A stretch of DNA of 64,000 bases from Kalaharituber pfeilii (Eukaryota; Ascomycota; Pezizomycetes; Pezizales; Pezizaceae), in the NCBI GenBank assembly GCA_015179045.1, contig WHUZ01000034.1, forward strand, positions 434,001 through 498,000, in the 5' to 3' direction. The notes under the pieces are model-generated. The model was not told the origin of the DNA, made no database searches, and saw only the letters and a list, made by a program, of their open reading frames with translations. Below are positions 10,618 to 21,176 of this stretch, in pieces. The position numbers and the translations under genes are program-made. How positions within the stretch are numbered: the first letter of the stretch is position 1; each line of letters begins with the position of its first letter.

Positions 10618-12009
10618 TTATAGCTCTGAGCCCGAGATTTCTACCCTGTCCCTTCCAATCGAGAACCTAAACCATCTTACATCCTTCTCCTCCAAAACTT
10701 CCAAAACCTCATTCCCGCCCCAACCTCTCCCTACCATTTCCACCCTCCCTTGAAACCACTGCCGATCCCCCTCCTCCGCTGGTGCCAACTCTCCCATCCG
10801 ATCCCACCGCTCCCTCATTTCCCTATCAACCACAACCCTCAACATCACTACCCCACTCCACACAGCTGGCATGGGACTCAGCAATACCGTGGGCCCCAAT
10901 CCTTGCGGACCCTGTTGTACGATATTCATCCTCCTTGTCACAAGCACCCAGCACCCCAATAGTCGCTGAAGCGCATTGAGCTGTGCCACTAGCGGCTGGT
11001 ATGTAGCTGCCAATGCCGCCATGGGATTGGCGTAGGTTTCTTGTAATTGTGGTGGCGGTGGGGTCACAGCATGCTGCGATAGCTCTTCTTCATTGGAAAG
11101 ATTGGGCAGGGCCCCGCCTGCGCGGTCTTCCCAATAGAACGTTGAGATGCTGTCAATTAGGATTCCGGCGAGAGGGCGCTCAGAGGAGGGGAAAGATGAG
11201 GAGAAGGAAGGAGAGAGAATGTAGGATTTCAGCGAGGAGAGGGTGGAGGTGAGTTGGGGGTGGAGGTGGGACGGAAGATGTGGATGTGCTGGAGGGAGGA
11301 GTGGATGAGGTCGCCAATCCAGTGGGGTGAGGAAGAGGGGTGGGAGGAGAGGTCTGGTGGGAGGTGGGAGAGGATGTAGAGGCGCATGATGGAGGCGAGG
11401 CGGGAGAGGTTGAGGCGGGCGTCACAGTCCATTATTATGATGGCGCTGTGTTTGCCGTTCAGGATAACAGTGGAAGCGGAGGGGGAAGAGAATGGTACAG
11501 TATATGTACGGGGAAGAACCGCAACAGCGCAAATCAAGTATAGAAGTTGGGTCTTTCCCGCACAAGGGGAGGTTGATGCCAGCTCAATTAGAGGAAAGGG
11601 AAATGGTGCAGGTACCGGAGTGGGAGCGGCATTGCTGTATTCTGAAAAGGGCTGGTATTGCTGCCGAGGGTGTTCCTTGGAAGCAAGATATTGCTGCTGG
11701 TGAAGCTGGAGGAGGGGGTTGACGAATCTGTCGAGGATAGGTATATGGAAGCATGAGTAGTAGGGAGGAGGAGCGTTTGACGAGTCTGTGGTGGGTGAAG
11801 CCAATATTGTGGCAGTGGTAGAACGCAGACTCGATAGGAACTGTTCGAAGAGGATAAAATGTCAGCGATTGTGGCCATATAAGCCTATCGGAAGAGCAAT
11901 CGTGCAGAATGGGGATGAGATGCGACACCTCGGTGAAGTCCTCCTCGACTATCTCGCCCAGCAGCCTTTTCCCTACTCGCCCACCAGCACTTCCCCCTGC
12001 TGCATTCAT
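10618..12009 (-). CDS. XRCC2: XRCC2-like RecA/Rad51-family repair ATPase (one frameshift)
   Basis: Minus-strand gene. Exon 1 is 12009-11929, reading MNAAGGSAGGRVGKRLLGEI. An 88-nt intron follows (11928-11841; CTGAC branch-like motif, CAG acceptor). Exon 2 runs 11840-10618. It carries a Walker A-like TSPCAGKTQLLY whose first glycine is replaced, a Walker B-like strand IIIMDCDARLNLSRL, and then GILIDSISTFYWEDRAGG, which matches the XRCC2 signature LLILDSLSAFYW. The C-terminus, FRFSIGRDRVEI, resembles the XRCC2 end. XRCC2 is a Rad51 paralogue that acts in homologous recombination in the nucleus. The frame changes once between HIHIFRP and LTSTLSSLKSYIL, at a five-base C tract (plus-strand G5 at 11256-11260). 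One extra base would restore a 434-residue protein. No intron explains the shift. Identity is well supported; intactness depends on that base. Confidence 0.8.
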
Positions 12010-13476
12010 CCCGCCGCGGTGTCGATGCCGGCTTTGTGCTGGTGAACGTATTTCGAGATTCTTGGTCAAAATAGAGGAACTGTCTAGGAGCTGTAGAGAG
12101 AACTACCACGCATGCCTCCACTCCCACTCGTGTTCTACATTGCGCACCTCCACGGCCCCGGAATGCTCATATTCCTCGCACTCTCGATTTCCTGTCCTTT
12201 CGCCAGGGCACGAGATCGGTGACCGCAGTAGGCGTATCGAGTAGCTTGACAGGCGGAAGCAAGCCGCCAGCCCCCTGTAACACTGCAAAGGGTGCCTGCC
12301 AAGGCAGCTCTCTGCGCCTGCAAAGTGTGTGAGCTGTACTCTACTCGAGTTCTCGCAGATCACATAGAGCGAAAAGGGCGAGTAGTCTCGCGATATGAAA
12401 GATAGATGAACATATCCCATTTATGGAATTTACCATTTGGCGTATTGGGTGCAACAAATTTCATATACCGCCCACTTATCTTCAGATATTCGAGCGGCAT
12501 GTTATCGTCATAATGATGTTGGCTTTTTTTTTTTTTCTTTCTTCCAAGAATACCATTGCTCCTTACTCCAGAGGCTGGGTGTACCGGCTCTGTCCATTGG
12601 GGAGGTGGAGTACATTAAAGAATGCGAGTTGGATCCAATATCTGCTAAAGGATTGAAGAAAGCAATATCCACATTCATAGCCATGATGAAGAGAGAAGCG
12701 AGAAGGTGCCCAAAAGCTCATGCATCTACAGACGAACTCGACATATTATAATTGAATATCGCTACCACTATTTGAGAGAACAAGTAGACAGGGGACTAGT
12801 CCCAGTCAAGCTAGTGGCGAGGAAGGAGAACACAGCAGACCATTGACCAAACTGCTATCATCCGTACCAGTGAACCAGTGGAAGCCGTGTAATGGACGAA
12901 CAAGGGGTATAGACGCTTTTAAGCTAGTGATGGGCTAACGGAAGAGTATGATAGAAAGATGTTACAGCGGAGGCTCGGAGCGAGAGTATGAGCGAGGCAC
13001 GCGCCTGATACGGGCATGATAAACGCAATTGCATTACACTTGGAGAGACAACAGCTTGGGCCTTGCAGGCAGGTCGACGAGTGTCACCGCTTACCCTCAT
13101 ATCAACTGTACCTTGCCCATGGTGTGCAAGGTTAGCACACATTGCGCTATCCAGCCCTCATCCTCAATTGCGCTTCCGACTCTCTAGTAGCGTTAGTCAT
13201 CCCGCACTCTACCCCACATCCCATCCATCCACTTACCCGAAAACCTTTGTCAGAGAAAGTCATGGCCGCCATATCATGACCCCACTCATTACCGCTCGGT
13301 ACCCTGCGACAACTGTACCATTTTCTCTCTTCCTCAGCGCAATTGGTAACTGCCGCTCGCATCGACCTCAAGGCCATCAACCCCTTCTCTTGGAGAATTT
13401 TCTGCCGCCTCGGCGCGCACTGGAAGCGCAGATCCATAACCTCGCAGTCTCAGCGCCGGCATACGCTCAGCAAGCA
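12010..13476. other. Divergent promoter region of XRCC2-like and PUS3 genes
   Basis: The 1.5-kb interval lies between two divergently transcribed genes. A plus-strand open stretch at about 12437-12751 ends in protein-like sequence (IGEVEYIKECELDPISAKG) but has no recognised family and begins in T-rich DNA, so I do not call it as a gene. The frame of the PUS3 start remains open upstream to about 13063, so a longer N-terminus is possible there. Confidence 0.4.
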
Positions 13477-15295
13477 ATGGAGGATGACTACACCAAATGG
13501 ACACATAGCGCTCTGATCACGCGCGTGCAGGAGCTGGAGAAGAAGATGGCTGAGTATGCGAACCGGTGAGTTCTTCTTTTTCCTCAATTCCCTTAAAGCG
13601 CAATGGACAGGGAAAAAGATGTTTTTCTAGTTCATTTCTTCCCTTTGGAAGGCTGATTTTAAAGAAGTATTACGCCCGCAGGCAACCAGCTGATCCCGTT
13701 TCGATAAAATCTACATCAGCAACTGTTACAGAATCTACGGCTTCGACAGAGACTACATGTACTATTACAATGCCGACGAAGGTCAAGGAAACCCCGCTCT
13801 GGACACGACCTCCAAACCTAAACCGAAGAAACGCCGCGTCTTCGACCGAAATCGATACTCCAGTCGCCTCATCGCCCTTAAAATCGCCTACCTTGGCTCC
13901 TCGTACAATGGCTTCGAGTACCAAGCCAACAACCCCGCCCCCCTCCCTACTGTCGAGGAGAAAATTTTTGAAGCACTTCTCAAAAGCCATCTTGTGCCTG
14001 CAGCGGAAGGAGTGACGCCAAACCCAGATGAGCCGACATACTCGGTACGGTTCTGGCCATCCGAGGAGGTGTCGCAGTATTCGAAGGGGGGAAGAACAGA
14101 TAGAGGGGTGTCGGCGTTTGGGCAGGTCATTGGGATCCGAGTGAGGAGTAACAGGCCTCTACCTAAACTTGTGAGCTCAGAATTGGAGACCCAGGAGGAG
14201 GAGGTCAACGAGAATATTGGAGTACGTGAACCAGTGAATATGCGACCCTCTTCCCCATCACAGCCGTTTGATGATACTCAAGATGAGCTGCCATACGTTA
14301 CAATGCTTAACAGGCTTCTGCCGCCCGACATCCGCGTTCTTGCATGGGCGCCTAACCCCCCTGAAAACTTCTCCGCAAGATTCAGCTGCCGCGGTCGGCA
14401 CTACCGCTACTTTTTCAGCAATCCCCCCATTCCTCCGCGACCTCTCAAGGGAGAGATAGCCTTCAATGGCCCACTTGACATTGAGCGCATGCGTGAAGCA
14501 GCATCCTACTTTCTCGGCGAGCACGACTTCCGCAACTTCTGTAAGCTCGACGCAAGCAAGCAAATCAATAACTTCCGGCGCACAATATACACCTCTACAA
14601 TCGAGGAACTACCAGTGGATAGACCTACAACTACCGATTCGCATCCAAAGATGTATTACTTCAACCTTCACGGCTCCGCATTCTTATGGCATCAGGTCAG
14701 GCATATGATTGCTGTACTCTTTCTAATTGGGCAGGGTTTCGAAGAGCCCTCCCTCATCAAAACACTGCTTGATACTGAAAAGCATCCACGCAAGCCACAA
14801 TATGAGATGGCAGATGATAAAGCTCTAGTGCTCTGGGATTGCTATTATCCTAATGAAAATCTTCAGTGGATATATGGTAAAACAGGAGAAAAAGATGGTC
14901 TGTACGACTCTGCTTGGATGGGTTGGCATAAGGCGCGGCTGGATGAGGCTCTCTGGGGCGGTTTGGTCGGGGTGGTAGAGGATCTAAGAAAGAATTGTGC
15001 CAATGCAGATGATTTGACGAGGGAGTACAAGGTACAAGATCAGAGACCCGCTGCAGAGAAGAAGAATCATTTCTTGGTAGATGGTGGAAGTCGGATACAT
15101 CTTAGGGGAAGGTATGTTCCTGTTATGAAAAGAGCAACCCTGGAGGATATCGAGGTACTCAATGCAAGATATCGGCATAAAAAGCCTGAGCGGATGCCTG
15201 GGGCTGGTAAAGTGCGAAGGGCAAAGGAAGCAATGCGGGCAGCGGAAATGATAGCAAATGAGCTTGCAAAAATATCAGCGGAGCATGCCGTATGA
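13477..15295 (+). CDS. DEG1: tRNA pseudouridine synthase PUS3/DEG1
   Basis: TruA-family enzyme that in yeast makes pseudouridine at tRNA positions 38 and 39. Exon 1 (13477-13565) encodes MEDDYTKWTHSALITRVQEL, aligning with the yeast Deg1 N-terminal helix (YANWSKEQLIRRITELE). The donor is CG|GTGAGT. The acceptor is either 13719 (ATCAG) or 13731 (TACAG); both keep phase, giving 554 or 550 residues. Exon 2 runs to the stop at 15293-15295. Key motifs are RLIALKIAYLGSSYNGFEYQ, the catalytic-aspartate block GGRTDRGVSAFGQV, the VLAWAPNPPENFSARFSC region, GRHYRYFF, EHDFRNFCKLD and AFLWHQVRHMIAVLFLIGQG. A basic linker, KPKPKKRRVFD, precedes the catalytic domain, as in other eukaryotic members. The ATG at 13477 gives a Deg1-like N-terminus; an upstream in-frame start cannot be excluded. 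Confidence 0.93.
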
Positions 15296-16326
15296 TTAAA
15301 ATATGATTAAATCAAACTTATTCGCATAAGTAGCTATCAACAAGCGAAGCTTTCCCTGACTTGACCGGAATAAACTAAGCACGGCTGTAGGGTTAAGGTT
15401 ATAGCTCGAAAGTCCCTATATCCGTTACCTTAAATAGAAGGTATATAAGCTGTATGCAATTGGGCCAAATTTCATAAAATTTTACTCGTCAGCTCCATCA
15501 ACTCTTCCCAAATCTTAAACAAGGAGATGGGATAATGACTTCAGGTGCTCGGCTTGGATACCTTTCATTGATGTAGGCATTCGTTTTGGTTCATTTTGGA
15601 AGTAACAAATCAGGGCACATCTTCATCTCATACCCCATCTGGCGATGATATTTAACTGCTTTCAGTATCTAATTCAGGGTGCTTACATAGTCTGGTTTTT
15701 TCCCCCTGAAGAGCTTCTTCATCACCCCTATAGAACATCAACGCCCGGTAACAGTGGCCCATTTCAGGGTCCACACCCTATCGGTGGTTCTTTAATATCG
15801 ATGGTACGGCTGGGAGCTGCTTAATAAAAGGATCGATACCTGCGTCAACTAATTGTTCTCAATCGCATTAGCTCTGAGTTTGCGAATTGAAAAACACGCA
15901 ACTATGATGATGAGGGTGGGGGGTGGTTAAGGAGATTTGCTTCAGCAGCCAGAGTAACGTGTTAAAAATTCAGTAACAAACGACACGCCAAAGTATGATT
16001 TCCAAGTAACCACGTGAACTATCGACAGCACACAACAAAAGCAAATAAAGTGACACAAATGAAAGGAATAAAAAACCATATTAACAAAAAGCAAAAGAAA
16101 AAAAAGAGATAAGGATGAGATGGAAGTACAAGGAATTGAAAAAAGCAGTGAGGGCATTACACGCTGGCATATCCGCAATTGGTATATCACGCAGCTAATT
16201 CCCAGGTGTAAGCCAAACGTTGTTTGGAGCAGAGACTGCAATAGAACGTATCATCTGGAGCTATCTAGTAATTTCAAGATATATAGGCAATGCAGCAATT
16301 GAGGCATTTGCACAACCAAACTCGCT

Positions 16327-16361
<35 letters not shown>

Positions 16362-17348
16362 TGCGTGTGTTTTGCGCGTTTCCTTAAGATGCTCATATAC
16401 ACCGACCGTTTTTTTTTTTTTTTTTTGGTTCCTTTTTGTTGCACTTGCTTTTTTCCATTGCACAGGCCCTTGCCTGTGCCCTGTGAACTTCCGTAAAATT
16501 GGATGGCCCAGCATTTGTTCCTTAGTTGTGCAGTCGCGGTTGGCAACACTGTGGCTGGGGTGTTGGTGACAGTTAAGCAACCAATCTTCAACGTGCATCC
16601 GACCGTGCAAGTGGGAGTCTGAACGACGCCCTAATTGAGGCATATTTCCACAAAAATCAAACCTGCCGAGTGAGGGGAACGAAGAGTTCCACCAGAGCAA
16701 CGATAACGAGATGACAGCTGTACTTGATTGCCGCGGGGAAGACCCGTCTGGAGCTGGGCTTCAAAACCGGCTGTACCTGGACTAGTTTAGTAGCTATGAT
16801 GCACAATGCCCCTCTTTTAGGGCGAATCTTTTCGTCATTCGCAACGTTCCTTGTCCGTCGTTGCCCTTCGGACACAGCTCGCTGCACCACACGAATTGCC
16901 ATCCGAAGGTCATATCATGGCTTGCCTGTATAGGGTTAATATGGCTGAAGTTGCCCAAGCAGATTGCAGGTGCTGAGTGCTTAGAACTAGCAGTGGCAGG
17001 GGGTGGAGGGGAAGTGGGGAGGAGAGGGGGGCAGGGGAGGAGGCTTGTGGCAGAGCAAGTGGTCTGTGGTCGCCGGGCCCTCTCGTACTAGCTGGCCTTC
17101 GGCCGACCGTGCGTGTGGTGGGTCCGTACATAAAGCTGGTTGAGCTCCCTTCCAAGCAGTGCTCGAACTCCAGGCCTCCTAATTCTGCATCCAGGAAGGA
17201 ATAAAACCAGCTTCTTCCCCCCACCCCGTTCTACTCTCCTCATTCCCCAGTCACCCTTCCTCCTCAATTGCTCCCTCGCCGAACATATTCACAACGTCGT
17301 CCTCAAAGAAGCCGAGCTTTCCTCCAATAAATCTGTCTTCGCTCTCTG
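15296..17348. other. Intergenic, 2 kb, with T23/(GT)n tract
   Basis: No gene is supported. A T23 run (16326-16348) is followed by a (GT)n-type microsatellite to about 16371, and a second T-run lies at 16410-16427. The 16,900-17,200 segment is GC-rich and probably belongs to the promoter and 5' leader of the UDP-glucose pyrophosphorylase gene. Confidence 0.45.
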
Positions 17349-17414
17349 GTAGGCCCCTCTATCGCCCTATTGGTTGTTCCCCCCTTACTGCTCCTACTAA
17401 CTTCATTTCTAAAG
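17349..17414 (+). other. Putative 5'-UTR intron of UGP1
   Basis: The donor is CTG|GTAGGC, with a perfect CTACTAAC branch motif near 17395-17401 and an acceptor TCTAAAG ending five bases before the start codon at 17420. A leader intron of this kind is inferred from sequence signals only. Confidence 0.5.
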
Positions 17415-17419
17415 AAGCC

Positions 17420-19261
17420 ATGGCATCCTTTAGGAACGTATTAACCTCTCACTTGGCCACAGTCAACCTGGAAGGTGGTCTTGAAGTCCCAAGGAGGCAT
17501 GCAAAGTCGCAGTCAGCCTTCGTAAGTTGCCGCCTTTTTCCGTCGTGCCGTTTTATGCTCATTAGGTCAATTAGCTCTTCGATAATACATCCACATCTGT
17601 GGCTGCGTCCCAGATGAGAAATGCCTTAAACAAGCTTGCAGACACTGTCAAGGACCCTAAGGAAAAGAAGGTTTGTGAATTCACTAGTGTCCAACTTTTG
17701 AGTTGTAAGAATTCTAATAACTGTAAATTAGAAATTCGAGACGGAAATGGACAACTTCTTTGTCTTGTTCCGAAGATACTTACAAGATAAGGCCAAAGGC
17801 ACCACCCTGTAAGACGCAATCTCTCCCATTTATTACAATAGATGGTCTGCTAATATGTGTACAAACTCAGAGATTGGGATCGTATTGCACCACCACAGGC
17901 TTCTCAAGTCGTTGATTATGACTCCCTTCCTAAGGTCGAGACGCCTGAAATTTTCTCCAAATTGGCCGTCTTGAAGCTTAACGGTGGTCTTGGTACATCT
18001 ATGGGATGTGTTGGTCCCAAATCAGTTATCGAAGTCCGTGAGGGCATGTCCTTCTTGGACTTATCAGTGCGTCAAATCGAGTATCTTAACAAGACATACA
18101 ACGTCAAAGTGCCTTTCGTGCTTATGAACTCTTTCAACACTGATGAGGACACTCAGAGCATCATCAAGAAGTATGAAGGCCATAACGTTGAGATCCTCAC
18201 ATTCAATCAGTCAAGATATCCTCGTATCTTGAAGGACTCCCTGCTCCCAGTTCCAAAAGATTACAACTCACCTATCTGTGATTGGTATCCTCCTGGTCAC
18301 GGAGACGTGTTCGAGTCTCTTCAGAATTCCGGCATCCTGGACAACCTGCTTGATAAGGGCATTGAGTACCTCTTCCTATCTAACGTGGACAATCTTGGTG
18401 CTGTTGTTGACTTGAACATCTTGAATCACATGATTGAAACTCAAGCTGAGTATATTATGGAGCTTACCGACAAGACAAAGGCAGATGTTAAGGGTGGTAC
18501 TATCATTGACTATGAGGGAACCGCCCGGCTTCTTGAGATTGCTCAAGTGCCGAAAGACCATGTTCAAGACTTCAAATCGATCAAGAAATTCAAGTACTTC
18601 AACACTAACAACATTTGGCTTAACCTCAAAGCTGTTAAGCGTGTTGTCGAAAACAATTCTCTGGAATTGGAAATCATTCCCAATTCCAAGTCTATTCCTG
18701 CCGATAAATCCGGTGAAACTGAGATCCCTGTCCTACAGCTTGAGACTGCAGTTGGAGCTGCCATTCGACACTTCAAGAACGCTCATGGAGTTAATGTTCC
18801 TCGCCGCCGCTTCTTGCCAGTTAAGACATGTTCGGATCTTCTCCTTGTCAAGAGTGATTTGTATTCCTTGAAGCACGGACAGTTGATCATGGATCCTCAA
18901 AGATTTGGCCCAGCACCATTAATCAAGCTTGGGTCCCACTTCAAGAAGGTTAGCGATTTCCAGAAGAGAGTGCCCAGTATTCCTCGCATTTTGGAGCTGG
19001 ATCACCTCACAATTACTGGAGCCGTCAACCTTGGAAGAGGTGTAACACTGAAAGGTATGTGTTTTCAAACATATGTAGGTGGATAATACCTAACATTCGT
19101 AGGAACGGTTATCATCGTTGCAAATGAAGGAAGCACAATCGATATTCCACCTGGAAGTGTTCTGGAAAATGTTGTTGTTCAGGGTAGCTTGAGGTATGTT
19201 GGATTCGCTTAGAAGATCGCAATGCACTCACTAATTCTCTTTTAGGCTTCTTGAGCACTAG
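17420..19261 (+). CDS. UGP1: UTP-glucose-1-phosphate uridylyltransferase
   Basis: Makes UDP-glucose from UTP and glucose-1-phosphate in the cytosol, the precursor for cell-wall glucan, glycogen and trehalose. Six exons: 17420-17521, 17575-17670, 17732-17808, 17871-19054, 19103-19193 and 19246-19261, with introns of 48-62 nt; the total is 521 residues, the usual fungal length. The nucleotide-binding loop is [18 protein letters not shown]. Other blocks are the NSFNTDEDT motif, [13 protein letters not shown], the SNVDNLGA motif (family usually SNADNLGA or SNIDNLGA), [12 protein letters not shown] and the C-terminal left-handed beta-helix part, [19 protein letters not shown], ending GSLRLLEH. The N-terminus has a basic HAKSQSAF segment before the conserved [17 protein letters not shown]. 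The last exon is only 16 nt and carries the end of GSLRLLEH and the stop. The start context is AAGCCATGG. Confidence 0.96.
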
Positions 19262-20409
19262 TTGCATCATCGCATACTGGTCGCCTTACCCTATCGGCTT
19301 CATTATTCTGGCGTTTGCTCTGGGTCATTTTATTGCCAATACATTCGTTGTATTCTCCTTTGTTTCCTTAGAGGGTTTCCATCGGTTTTATGTATTTCTT
19401 TCTAATACCGACCACCGGATTGGGCATGTGCTGTACAATTTCCTTAAGTTGTCAAATTGTTGTAGTGCGGTATTGATTAAATTGAGGGGGGTATAAGTTA
19501 TCAAGTGAAATTAGATATATGGAGGGGAAAGGAATGGTTTCAAAGGAAGGAACTGAAACTTATTTTAGTAGACAAAAGATTGATGCAGTTAGGTTAGGGA
19601 CGCACGAACTCAGAAAACTGGCAATAATTTGGATAGGCTAACTTCATGGAGTTCTTTATATGCAGTATCGTGAGAATCGCATGAACACACTTGACATGTC
19701 TAAGAAAAATGCTACTTCTACGCTACTCCCCTTAATGATTCCCTCTAAATTTATGCCTTCTTGGGTGTATTCCAGTTCCATCTCATATTTATCATGCCTT
19801 AACCCTACGGAATACTTTACAATTTTTCATCCACAATTACCTTACCAATGCTCCCCCTGTAACCAGAACTTCATAGGCACATAGAACTACTGCAATATGC
19901 ACATGCCCAGAAAGGGGCACTCAATAATGTAAGCTCCATGTGACACGTCTTCGGCATCAAGCGCTCTCGCCCTGTTACAATCCTCGACTCCAGCGTTCCT
20001 AGGTACTGTTGCGAGTTTGGTATGTTTGTTTTACAGGAAGGCAGCAACGAGCTTCAGAGTAACCTTCTCGATTTCGAAAAGCACAACGATCTGTCTTCGG
20101 CGGACTTGACACCCTTCCCCCACTGGCTGGACCCTGTGGTCCCAATTAAGCCAGATCTATCTGAGGCCTTCCCCCCGCTTAAATTGTATGGGGACAATTG
20201 GGGGGTACTTTGATGCACAAAGCTGAGGTTCCAGAATATAAGATACAATATGGTTCCGCTTTTCTTTAAGTATCTTCCCTCCGAAAAGGGCAAGGTTAGA
20301 TAAGCAAGGGTACTTAGGGTTACATGGGGGGTGCTGTGGGAGGCAGGAAGGAAGTTGCACAGAGGGGAAGGAGAACGAAAGGTAATAAGAGAGAGGTAGC
20401 GAGGATAGG
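19262..20409. other. 3' flank of UGP1 and intergenic DNA
   Basis: No gene is supported. Short open frames at 19251-19496 and 20022-20213 have no recognisable motif. Confidence 0.5.
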
Positions 20410-21176
20410 ATGTATACGGGTTGGAAAGAGGAAAACGGTGGGTTCAAAAGAATTGAAGGATGGATCAGGACACTCATAACATTTTGTGGTGGGACACTTG
20501 TGCTCGGACTAGCAACAGTACGTTACATCGACAAAGCCGTCACTGCATCCGAACAAAGGACTGAACAAAGGATTTATAACTTGAAGCTGACGATGGATTT
20601 GGCTGTTCATATAAACTAGTGATGTTGTTAAGGAAATTCGCTCGGTGGTTAGGGATGAGGTACATCATTATATGAGTGGGAAGTGAAGTAAGGTGCGGGG
20701 TATTTCCACTAACGTGCGGCGTTATTGTTTTTTTTAACTTGATAAAGGGAATGGGAGGCATTTTGCTTTTATGGAGGGATAATTATTTGGTGCATATCAC
20801 GGTTACGGAAGATTAGAGAAGGGTTTCGTGTTCGTCTTGCTTAGAAGGTCAAACTTTTACCAGTACACAGGCAAGCGTTCATTGCTGGTATCAATATAGT
20901 GCTGTGCAAACTAGGTGATTTAGAAGCTACAAAACAGCTTGGATGCAGACGTTGAGACTAGTGAAGAAGAGTCAGTGATCACTTCTATGGACAGACTCCG
21001 TAAATTAGAGCAGATCACACTTCGTGATTCAATACTAACTTTAAGATGCGTTAACTGTTTACATTTGGTTGCAGCCGAAGCTTCAGGACGGACTTAACAC
21101 TATCGATGCCAGATTTGATAGCATAGAGCTTAGTCAGCGTCTGGTTACGAGACTAAGCATAGAGGCCAAATCTTGA
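20410..21176 (+). pseudogene. Possible decayed membrane/coiled-coil gene
   Basis: Consecutive protein-like segments occur on the plus strand in different frames. The first (20410-20619) has a hydrophobic stretch, LITFCGGTLVLGLATVRY, and a heptad-rich segment, KAVTASEQRTEQRIYNL. It is followed in another frame by DVVKEIRSVVRDEV to about 20687. Near 20940-21050 comes DVETSEEESVITSMDRLRKL, and after GTTGCAG at about 21076 PKLQDGLNTIDARFDSIELS, ending TGA at 21174-21176. This pattern (one membrane helix plus repeated coiled-coil) fits a small eroded fungal gene or pair of genes. I do not recognise a family. Introns could explain some of the frame changes. Confidence 0.3.

Noticed and set aside
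12437..12751. 104-residue plus-strand frame between XRCC2-like and PUS3 genes
   Set aside because: The first half translates a T-run and the second half has no recognised family; insufficient to call a gene.
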